Assembly: GCF_900142525.1 (NCBI RefSeq)
Contig: NZ_FRBD01000002.1
Location: 62,001 to 126,000 of the forward strand
Length of the DNA stretch: 64,000 nucleotides
Direction of reading: 5' to 3'
Origin: Xylanibacter ruminicola
GTDB taxonomy: Bacteria; Bacteroidota; Bacteroidia; Bacteroidales; Bacteroidaceae
In this document: positions 45,386-51,946 of the stretch, piece by piece
Position numbering within the stretch: position 1 is the first letter of the stretch
Layout of the letters: each line of letters opens with the position of its first letter
Notes under the pieces: generated by a model
Databases searched by the model: none
What the model was told of the DNA's origin: nothing
What the model saw: only the letters and a program-made list of their open reading frames with translations
Translations under genes and position numbers: made by a program

Positions 45386-46574
45386 TTTTGACAAGATAAT
45401 AGATCGCACTGGTAGCGGCGACTTGAAACATAACGTACTGAAGGAGCGCTACGGGCGCGATGACCTGTTGCCACTATGGGTGGCCGATATGGACTTTGAA
45501 ACACCAGAGTTTATTACCCAGGCACTGCGCCAGCGACTGGAACACTCGCTGTTTGGTTATACCGTAGTTCCCGAGGATCTGTGGACTACCACCATCAAGT
45601 GGATTGCCGACCACCACCAATGGCAGGTTCAGCGCGAGTGGCTCACCTACATTCCTGGCATCGTTAAAGGCATAGGTATGGCTATCAACGTGTTTGTAAA
45701 GGAAGATGAGAAAGTCATTATCCAACCACCTGTCTACCACCCTTTCCGACTGACACCACAAGGCAACGGTCGCAAGGTGGTGTACAATCCGCTGAGAGAG
45801 AAAGCCGATGGCAGCTACGAGATGGACTTTGAGCAACTGGCGGCGGTGGCCGACGAGAAATGCAAACTGCTGATACTGAGCAATCCGCATAATCCCGCTG
45901 GCATATGCTGGGATGCTGCCACGCTGCGCAAGCTGGCACGTTTTTGTTACGAGCGGGGCATCATCGTGATATCCGACGAGATACATAGCGACATGGCGCT
46001 GTTCGGCAATCGCCATATACCATTTGCCACCGTCAGCGACGAGGCTGCACAGATCAGTATCACCTTTGGTGCGCCATCTAAAACGTTTAATATTGCAGGC
46101 ATCGTAAGTTCGTATGCCGTAGTGCCCAATCCAACGCTGCGCCGCAGATTCTACACATGGCTGGAGGCCAACGAGCTGAACGACCCGCCGCTCTTCGCGC
46201 CTATTGCTACCATAGCGGCCTACCGACATGGTGAAGAATGGCGCCAGCAGATGCTGAGCTACATAGAAAGTAATATTGAGTTTCTGGAGGAGTACTGCCG
46301 CAAGTATCTGCCTGCCATCAAGCCAATACGTCCACAGGCATCGTTCCTGGTATGGCTAGACTGCAGAGGGCTGGGCCTGAACCACGAACAGCTTGTAGAT
46401 CTGTTTGTTAACAAGGCACACTTGGCATTAAACGATGGCGAGATGTTTTACGAAAAGTCATGCCCCGAAGGACATGGCTTTATGCGATTGAACGTAGGCA
46501 CACCAAGGGCCTTACTCCAACAGGCGCTCAAACAATTAAGCATCACTTTACGTCCCATAGGCTACGACCAATGA
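45375..46574 (+). CDS. MalY/PatB family cystathionine beta-lyase
   Basis: A 399-residue fold-type I aminotransferase-like PLP enzyme of the MalY/PatB C-S lyase family. It should cleave cystathionine, cysteine or related thioethers to a thiol, pyruvate and ammonia. Motifs are LLPLWVADMDFETPEFI near the N-terminus, ILSNPHNPAGICWD, and VISDEIHSDMALFG. The Lys lies in FGAPSKTFNIAGIVSSY, and the C-terminal MRLNVGTPRALLQQAL matches the family. It overlaps the MetY/MGL-like gene by 11 bp, so both come from one transcript. The 2-aminoacrylate made would be handled by RidA, two copies of which are in the window. Confidence 0.9.
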   Translation: MTYNFDKIIDRTGSGDLKHNVLKERYGRDDLLPLWVADMDFETPEFITQALRQRLEHSLFGYTVVPEDLWTTTIKWIADHHQWQVQREWLTYIPGIVKGIGMAINVFVKEDEKVIIQPPVYHPFRLTPQGNGRKVVYNPLREKADGSYEMDFEQLAAVADEKCKLLILSNPHNPAGICWDAATLRKLARFCYERGIIVISDEIHSDMALFGNRHIPFATVSDEAAQISITFGAPSKTFNIAGIVSSYAVVPNPTLRRRFYTWLEANELNDPPLFAPIATIAAYRHGEEWRQQMLSYIESNIEFLEEYCRKYLPAIKPIRPQASFLVWLDCRGLGLNHEQLVDLFVNKAHLALNDGEMFYEKSCPEGHGFMRLNVGTPRALLQQALKQLSITLRPIGYDQ

Positions 46575-46690
46575 TTGCCTACACCCTCTCTAGCCCACTA
46601 CACAAAGAAAAAACAGAACCCCCCAAAAGCAATTATGCGGTATTTTGCTAAAATTATCCGATAACAACCAATTCATTCAGAAAAAAGCAG

Positions 46691-46698
46691 TACCTTTG
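46691..46698 (+). promoter_or_regulatory. -7 box for tcdA
   Basis: TACCTTTG, 17 bp before the ATG at 46716, fits TAnnTTTG. No exact TTG is seen 19-21 bp upstream. Confidence 0.45.
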
Positions 46699-46715
46699 CA
46701 GCCAAAATTACAAAT

Positions 46716-47513
46716 ATGGCGTTAGAACAAGCAATATTCCGCAGATCTGAACTCCTTTTAGGCGATGAGGCTATGAGCAACATTGCTCAGAAACGTGTGA
46801 TAATCTTTGGTGTAGGCGGTGTTGGATCTTGGTGTGCCGAGAGTTTGGTGCGTTCAGGAATCAAACATCTTACGATTGTCGATTCCGATCGTGTATGCAT
46901 CACAAATATCAACCGCCAGCTCATGGCAACGTCTAAGACTGTTGGACAGGTAAAGGTCGATGCACTTAAGGACCGACTGCTCAGTATTAATCCATCAGCT
47001 GAAATAACTGCCTTGCAGCAGATTTTTACAGCCAAGACTGCCGATAGCTTTAATATCGACAGTTACGACTATATTATTGATGCCATCGACTCGCTCAAGG
47101 ATAAAACCTTACTTATTCTAATGGCTTGTAAGACTCAGGCCAAATTCTTTTCGTCTATGGGAGCTGCATTAAAGTTAGACCCTACTCGAATTAAAACTGC
47201 TGAGTTTTGGAAAGTGCAGGGCGATCCTTTGGCCCGTGCTCTGCGCAAACGTTTCAAACGCGACGGTCAGTATCCCAAGCGTAAGTTCCAATGTGTCTAT
47301 TCTGATGAGTTGCTTGAGAATAAGGGCCACAACGCCACTTGTGGTACCGAGCATTGTATGTGTCCTAAGGCTAAGAATGGTCCAGGCGACCCTAGTCTGC
47401 TTAATCATGAGTGGTGCTCATCTAAAGCACAGATCAACGGCACTCTTGCCCATATCACTGCCATTTTTGGCTTTATGCTGGCAGGCTTGGTAGTGCAAGA
47501 TGCCATAAAATAG
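46716..47513 (+). CDS. tcdA: TcdA tRNA threonylcarbamoyladenosine dehydratase
   Basis: A 265-residue E1-like enzyme (ThiF fold) that uses ATP to cyclise N6-threonylcarbamoyladenosine at position 37 of tRNAs. The N-terminal RRSELLLGDEAM and the nucleotide loop GVGGVGSWCAESLVRSGI are typical, with DSDRVCITNINRQL next. The conserved ATCGTEHCMC region and the C-terminal SLLNHEWCSSKAQINGTLAH plus helix AIFGFMLAGLVV match TcdA/CsdL. It has its own -7 box and is followed by a strong terminator, so it is a single-gene unit. Confidence 0.9.
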   Translation: MALEQAIFRRSELLLGDEAMSNIAQKRVIIFGVGGVGSWCAESLVRSGIKHLTIVDSDRVCITNINRQLMATSKTVGQVKVDALKDRLLSINPSAEITALQQIFTAKTADSFNIDSYDYIIDAIDSLKDKTLLILMACKTQAKFFSSMGAALKLDPTRIKTAEFWKVQGDPLARALRKRFKRDGQYPKRKFQCVYSDELLENKGHNATCGTEHCMCPKAKNGPGDPSLLNHEWCSSKAQINGTLAHITAIFGFMLAGLVVQDAIK

Positions 47514-47541
47514 ATAAACTGAATAAATACCCAGATAATAT

Positions 47542-47573
47542 ACCTCGCTCAACCCAGAGCGAGGTGTTTTTTT
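47542..47573 (+). terminator. Intrinsic terminator after tcdA
   Basis: ACCTCGCTC (47542-47550) pairs with GAGCGAGGT (47557-47565) over a 6-base loop, followed by GTTTTTTT. Confidence 0.85.
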
Positions 47574-47589
47574 GTGTGTTTTTGACGAA

Positions 47590-47660
47590 ATACCATGTCT
47601 TTGGTATGCCAAATGACATGCAGAGGGGATTGTGGGAGCCGTCAAATCGCCGTACCTTTG
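47590..47660 (+). promoter_or_regulatory. ATACC-N8-GGTAT operator and promoter before a gene remnant
   Basis: ATACCATGTCTTTGGTAT covers 47590-47607. TTG (47630-47632) and TACCTTTG (47653-47660) are 20 bp apart. So a complete, apparently controlled promoter now drives only a broken gene. Confidence 0.55.
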
Positions 47661-47714
47661 CACCCAGAAATAATAATTAGTTGAAAGAGTTTATAAAGTA
47701 AGTATTTTAGAATT

Positions 47715-48172
47715 ATGAAAACAATGAATCAGATGCGAATGCGAATGCAAAACCGAATGTAGATGCGAATGCGTATGCAGGAGTCTTAAAGGTGTGGTTA
47801 CCGACATCGATGGTAACTTCAAACTCCAGACAAACGTAGAGGCTCCCCTAACTCTCCGCGTAGAGTTTATAGGATATCGTCCACTCGATGTAGATGTATA
47901 TGATTTCGAGGAACCTGTAGAAATCACATTAAAAGAGAGACCGCGACGAACCACTTGAAAAGGTAGTAAACTTTGCCAAACAAACAGGCGTTACCTATCC
48001 ACTTGGACTCGACCCTGGCGCCAACATCTATGCAAAATACGCCCTCCGAAAGTCAGGCATCACACGTAATATCTTGATTGACAAAGACGGAACAATAATC
48101 AAGCGAACCCGACTTTATAAGGAAGACGAATTCAGTTCCTTAGTCGAGACAATCGATAAATATCTTAAATAA
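47715..48172 (+). pseudogene. Remnant: carboxypeptidase-like domain joined to thioredoxin-like C-terminus
   Basis: An ATG at 47715 gives only 15 codons (MKTMNQMRMRMQNRM). In another frame, LKGVVTDIDGNFKL ... EFIGYRPLDV (about 47785-47958) reads as the beta-sandwich found before SusC-type receptors and some exported proteins. In a third frame, from about 47942 to the stop at 48172, EPLEKVVNFAKQTGVTYPLG ... NILIDKDGTII ... SLVETIDKYL is the C-terminal half of a TlpA/AhpC-type thioredoxin. The CxxC half is missing. Two frameshifts and a deletion therefore separate it from a working gene. A near-repeat of AGATGCGAATGCG occurs at 47731 and 47761. The upstream promoter is intact. Confidence 0.7.
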
Positions 48173-48207
48173 AAAAATGCATGGGGCAAAACCTCATGCA
48201 TTTTTTT
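48171..48207. terminator. Bidirectional terminator between the remnant and ridA copy 2
   Basis: A-rich 48171-48186 pairs with T-rich 48192-48207 over a 5-base loop (16 pairs, one G-U), giving a stem with AAAA/TTTT tails on both strands. Confidence 0.75.
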
Positions 48208-48215
48208 GTTCTCAT

Positions 48216-48593
48216 TTAAACTTCTGCTATCACCTCTATTTCTACCAAAGCACCTTTTGGCAGCGTCTTCACCGCTACAGCAGAGCGAGCAGGGAAAGGC
48301 TCAGCGAAAAACTCTGCATAAACAGAGTTCATGTCTGCAAAGTCACCCATATCAGCCATAAAAACTGTTGTCTTAACAACATTTGCCATGCAAGTACCGG
48401 CCTCTTCGAGAATAGCCTTGACGTTGGTGAGCGACTGGCGTGTCTGTTCCTTGACGCCACCCTCTACGAACAAACCTGTGGCAGGATCAATGGGTATCTG
48501 ACCAGAGGTGTAAACGAGGTTTCCAACGCTGATGGCCTGACTATAAGGGCCGATGGCAGCGGGTGCCTTGGGGGTACTGATAACTTGTTTCAT
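48216..48593 (-). CDS. ridA: RidA family enamine/imine deaminase (copy 2)
   Basis: A 125-residue RidA protein, identical to copy 1 (37606-37983) at 111 of 125 residues, including all family motifs ([33 protein letters not shown]). One difference adds a cysteine (TCMANV in place of TSMANV). It follows an SDR gene by 12 bp and should share its promoter. It may protect against 2-aminoacrylate from the C-S lyases encoded 2 kb away; that link is inference. Confidence 0.93.
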   Translation of the reverse strand: MKQVISTPKAPAAIGPYSQAISVGNLVYTSGQIPIDPATGLFVEGGVKEQTRQSLTNVKAILEEAGTCMANVVKTTVFMADMGDFADMNSVYAEFFAEPFPARSAVAVKTLPKGALVEIEVIAEV

Positions 48594-48605
48594 ATCGCAG
48601 TTTTT

Positions 48606-49313
48606 TTAGTCTTCTTTTACGATGGGGTAGAGTTCGATGAACTCGCCCTGATGGTTCTTACCATCGTTGATGAGTTCGGCAAACTTCTCACCGACGGTCT
48701 CAATGTCGTGGAAACCAGGCAGAGCCATGTTGCCGTTCAAATCGGTGGTGGTGGGGCCTGGGTGAACAGAGAATACCTCAACTGGGGTGTTGCTCTGCTG
48801 GAACTCGATGGCCATCACACCCATCATGGCATTCTGGGCTGCCTTGCTGGCTACGTATGCCAGTGGGTGCCAGTAAGGGCTGATCTCTGAGGGAACGGTG
48901 ACATTGGCGATACGGCCCTGATTCTTGGTGAGCAGAGGAATCAATGCCTTGGTCAGGGCAAAGGTGCCGATGAAGTTAACGTCGAGCGTCTCCTTGATAT
49001 CGCTGAGCTCTGTGTGCTCGCTGTCAACGCTCATGTCGCCAGGAATGCCAGCGTTGTTAACCAGCAGAGTCAGTTCGGGATATTTCTCATTGACTTCCTT
49101 GACGGCCTGCTCAATGCTAGCCAGGTTGCGCAGCTCGAGATTCACCCAGCCTAATACATCAACGCCAGCCGACTTCAGCTCGTTGATAGCTTTCTGGGCG
49201 CGCTCTTCATCGCGTGCGCCGATTACTACCTGCCAACCACTCTTTCCGAGGTGCTTGGCTATTCCAAATCCGATGCCTTTGTTGGCACCTGTTACAAAAA
49301 CAATCTTTGCCAT
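48606..49313 (-). CDS. Short-chain dehydrogenase/reductase
   Basis: A 235-residue SDR oxidoreductase from the ATG at 49313 (MAKIVFVTGANKGIGFGIAK). The ten codons further upstream lie between the promoter and this start and are rejected. Motifs are the Rossmann TGANKGIG, NNAG (LLVNNAGIPG), and the active-site Tyr/Lys pair of the YVASKAAQ type (HPLAYVASKAAQNAM). It resembles carbonyl reductase-like SDRs of unknown substrate. It lies 12 bp before ridA copy 2 in the same direction, forming a two-gene operon. Confidence 0.88.
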   Translation of the reverse strand: MAKIVFVTGANKGIGFGIAKHLGKSGWQVVIGARDEERAQKAINELKSAGVDVLGWVNLELRNLASIEQAVKEVNEKYPELTLLVNNAGIPGDMSVDSEHTELSDIKETLDVNFIGTFALTKALIPLLTKNQGRIANVTVPSEISPYWHPLAYVASKAAQNAMMGVMAIEFQQSNTPVEVFSVHPGPTTTDLNGNMALPGFHDIETVGEKFAELINDGKNHQGEFIELYPIVKED

Positions 49314-49340
49314 ATCTAATTTATGTTTTGAATCTGCGTG

Positions 49341-49371
49341 CAAAGGTAATATTTTTTTTCGGAATAGCCAA
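49341..49371 (-). promoter_or_regulatory. Promoter of the SDR-ridA operon
   Basis: On the minus strand, TACCTTTG (49341-49348) and TTG (49369-49371) are 20 bp apart. Confidence 0.65.
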
Positions 49372-49438
49372 TGAAGATCAACTAATTCTGTAAAAATAGA
49401 GACTATTATACATAAATACTAAATATCTCAGTTTTCTT

Positions 49439-49469
49439 TTGGGCAAAAGGAGTTTTTTCTGTAACTTTG
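49439..49469 (+). promoter_or_regulatory. Promoter of the HU-HIG gene
   Basis: TTG (49439-49441) and TAACTTTG (49462-49469), 20 bp apart; the ATG at 49496 follows 26 bp later. Confidence 0.65.
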
Positions 49470-49495
49470 CAGGCAGATTAATCAATAAGAACAAT

Positions 49496-50119
49496 ATGCC
49501 AAGAAAAAGTAGTGGAATGTGGTATGAGGTTCATCCCACACCAGTGAAAGGTGCGGACGGAAAGAACCTTGTTTATGTGCGTCCTAAGAGCGGAATGAAG
49601 CTCTCGATGAAGCAGCTCGAGGACTATTGCGAACGTAACTATAGCTTGCGATACGGTGAGCTGAGTCGTGCTTTCGATGTGTTTGTGCGTGTGGCTGGCA
49701 GATTCCTTGCCGAGGGCTACCGTATCGACACGCCCATAGGCTCGTTTGCGCCTAAACTGTCGCTTGCCAAGCAGATTACCGATGCCGACGAGGTGAAGGA
49801 CCGCGATGTGCGATTGGAAGGTGTGGAGTATAATCCAGGCAAGCTATGGGATAAGGAAATCAAGAAGTGGCTCGATGGTTTCCGCCGTTTTCAGAATCCT
49901 GACACCAAGGAACTTCTTGCTGATAAGGAGAAACTGGAGCGGGAGATGAGAGAGTGCATAAAGCGTAACAACGGCTATATCACCGCTGGTATGTTTGCCC
50001 GCTATACAGGCCTCACCCTCTATTCTGCCCGCAAACAGCTAACCGAGTGGACCAAGGGCGAAAATCCTAAGCTGCTGATGACGCCAAGAGGCAAAGAGCA
50101 CATCTATACCGAGATATAA
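49496..50119 (+). CDS. HU-HIG type DNA-binding protein
   Basis: A 207-residue protein of the HU-HIG class: an N-terminal IHF/HU-like DNA-bending domain (YVRPKSGMKLSMKQLEDYCE ... RVAGRFLAEGYRIDTPIGSF) joined to a C-terminal winged-helix-like part (NNGYITAGMFARYTGLTLYS). The ATG at 49496 follows the promoter. In Bacteroidales these proteins often sit beside VirE_N/DUF3987 genes, as here (52 kb region), and may bind the palindromes in the following spacer. Role unproven; an architectural or regulatory function is likely. Confidence 0.8.
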   Translation: MPRKSSGMWYEVHPTPVKGADGKNLVYVRPKSGMKLSMKQLEDYCERNYSLRYGELSRAFDVFVRVAGRFLAEGYRIDTPIGSFAPKLSLAKQITDADEVKDRDVRLEGVEYNPGKLWDKEIKKWLDGFRRFQNPDTKELLADKEKLEREMRECIKRNNGYITAGMFARYTGLTLYSARKQLTEWTKGENPKLLMTPRGKEHIYTEI

Positions 50120-50172
50120 ATAGATGATGCTTGGGCTGGAGTACGTTTCAGATTGAGTAAAGGCGCTCGGTT

Positions 50173-50216
50173 GTTCGGGTATAGGCGCACAATCGTTTGG
50201 GTATAGGCAAACAATC
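50173..50216 (+). repeat. 22-bp tandem repeat (iteron-like)
   Basis: Two adjacent copies, 50173-50194 and 50195-50216, share 19 of 22 bases, with core GGGTATAGGC and end ACAATC. They lie in the 354-bp spacer between the HU-HIG gene and the next gene. Confidence 0.6.
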
Positions 50217-50296
50217 ACAAAGTTACTGTATTGCCCTTTTTATCCCTAGCTATTACCCCTGCCAGCTATAGCTATCGTACCCCAAAAGCATTAATA

Positions 50297-50330
50297 GCGG
50301 TTACGGTTACAACTGTAACCATGTGACCGC
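50297..50330. promoter_or_regulatory. Imperfect 34-bp palindrome
   Basis: GCGGTTACGGTTACA on the left and TGTAACCATGTGACCGC on the right form a near-palindrome sharing the GGTTACA/TGTAACC unit with the perfect palindrome at 50418. It is probably a second site for the same protein. Confidence 0.55.
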
Positions 50331-50417
50331 AGAAGTCAATAAACAGATTGTATAATAGTATAACATATTGAATATTAATTACTTATATGGTATAAAACAT
50401 AAATTTCGGAGCAAAAA

Positions 50418-50449
50418 GGTTACATGGTTACAGCTGTAACCATGTAACC
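50418..50449. promoter_or_regulatory. Perfect 32-bp palindrome before the unknown one-TM gene
   Basis: The half-site GGTTACATGGTTACAG (50418-50433) is followed directly by its exact complement CTGTAACCATGTAACC. It ends 24 bp before the ATG at 50474. It contains two GGTTACA units per half, so it may bind two dimers. It could be an operator or a cruciform; there is no U-tail, so it is not a terminator. Confidence 0.65.
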
Positions 50450-50473
50450 ATTTCCAGTAAATCGGAACCAGAT

Positions 50474-51919
50474 ATGAATAACGAAGAAATAAAAAAGATT
50501 ATTGACGATGAGCGCGTTGAGCAGTTAACAGCCCAGACCTGCCATCATTGGAATGTTGCCACACAGCGACTCGATGAACTTACAAAGGAGCTTGATGCCA
50601 AGGTAGAAACATGCATAGAGGCCGAAATCTATGCCATCATTATGCGCATGCAGAGTGCAGTTATGGCATTGGTAGAACTAAACAACCTGCCTTGCGCCTA
50701 CTTACTATCTGAGTACACAGATCGCATCGGCCAAACTATTGCAAACAGCAGTATACGTCGTTCTGTAATGATGCTATTCAATCAATTGCAGAATGAACAA
50801 CTGACAAAGAAACAGGGCGACTTCATCGACTTTGTAACCCAATCGCTGACACAGCATTTCGCATTGCCACAGGAAGAACAGAAAGCCATCGAGCAGAAGG
50901 TGTCGCCAATGCAGCACATCATAGCTAATTGTGCCCAGTATATGAATCCTGACGACCTGATAATGATTCTACAGGCGTTTCAGAATATGAATGCTGCCGA
51001 CGACAGCGATCAAGAAGAGACTACTGGCTATATGCAGACTATACGCAAAATGACGGACGACCTGCGTGCGAAAATGGATGAGAATTTATCGATGATGGTA
51101 GTATGGCTGATAGTGCTCATGTTGTTGCCTGATTTGATCATAAATCTGATGAATAAGAGTAGAAGCAACAACAAGTCGATGGCTGCTCTTTTTAATAAGG
51201 TACTTGTACGCGTGCGCAAGAGCAATAGTTGGTATGATTATTGGAAAAACCGCCGAGATACACTCCGCGTGGTTAGTGACAGTTATTCGTGGAACGACAT
51301 TATGACTGCTGAACGCGCCAAGGTACTAGCTGAACTGGGCAAGGTGCCTGGGGCTTTGTTTGCCAAATGGAGCACTGATCGTGAGGCATTCGAGGCTGAT
51401 TTCTTTGATGTTCATCTCGACGACGATGCACTACGCCATTTTATTTTCCACCTTACTTATTTATATGAGATAGCCAGAGAACTTGACCCAATGACCAAGT
51501 TTGGCGATGAAGACATTGTTAATACCGAAGTGCAACAGGTGGGCGATGCTGTGATGGCAGCAGCACGCAGACTGATTAATTTGGTTGATGATTCTTGGAT
51601 GCCTCATTATGAAACTATGTGGAAGGAGTTGATTGAGAACGAAAATATCTTTGCTCATCTTAAAGTGACGCGTAAAAGTCCGCACAACAACTTGTTTACT
51701 GCACGCTTCTTCTGCCATTTGGTGGGAGAAATGAAAAAAAGTGCAGTCTTCGGAGCCCATTCTGACTATGATCTGGCCGAAAAGCTTACCGACAAGCGCT
51801 CTGCAGGCACTTTCCGCAAGAATATTCAGGAAGGATTAAGCGATGATGAAGGAGAATTAAAAATTTTATTCCACGATATATTCCTGAAATACAAACGATT
51901 AGCACATCCTAAGAGCTAA
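50474..51919 (+). CDS. Unrecognised one-TM protein in the HU-HIG/VirE locus
   Basis: A 481-residue acidic, mostly helical protein that I do not recognise. It has no signal peptide. One hydrophobic helix lies near residues 204-222 (MMVVWLIVLMLLPDLIINLM), dividing it into a helical N-terminal half of about 200 residues and a C-terminal half of about 260. The C-terminal half ends with a pattern like a helix-turn-helix (DYDLAEKLTDKRSAGTFRKN). It begins 24 bp after the perfect 32-bp palindrome, with ATG at 50474, and the VirE_N/DUF3987 gene follows within 30 bp. A membrane-linked sensor or regulator of its neighbours is possible but unproven. Confidence 0.7.
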   Translation: MNNEEIKKIIDDERVEQLTAQTCHHWNVATQRLDELTKELDAKVETCIEAEIYAIIMRMQSAVMALVELNNLPCAYLLSEYTDRIGQTIANSSIRRSVMMLFNQLQNEQLTKKQGDFIDFVTQSLTQHFALPQEEQKAIEQKVSPMQHIIANCAQYMNPDDLIMILQAFQNMNAADDSDQEETTGYMQTIRKMTDDLRAKMDENLSMMVVWLIVLMLLPDLIINLMNKSRSNNKSMAALFNKVLVRVRKSNSWYDYWKNRRDTLRVVSDSYSWNDIMTAERAKVLAELGKVPGALFAKWSTDREAFEADFFDVHLDDDALRHFIFHLTYLYEIARELDPMTKFGDEDIVNTEVQQVGDAVMAAARRLINLVDDSWMPHYETMWKELIENENIFAHLKVTRKSPHNNLFTARFFCHLVGEMKKSAVFGAHSDYDLAEKLTDKRSAGTFRKNIQEGLSDDEGELKILFHDIFLKYKRLAHPKS

Positions 51920-51946
51920 TTGCACTTAAGCTGAAATAATCCCATT

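Noticed and set aside
47731..47780. Short near-repeats AGATGCGAATGCG as a possible CRISPR or VNTR
   Set aside because: Only two copies 30 bp apart inside a broken gene, with no spacers or cas genes.
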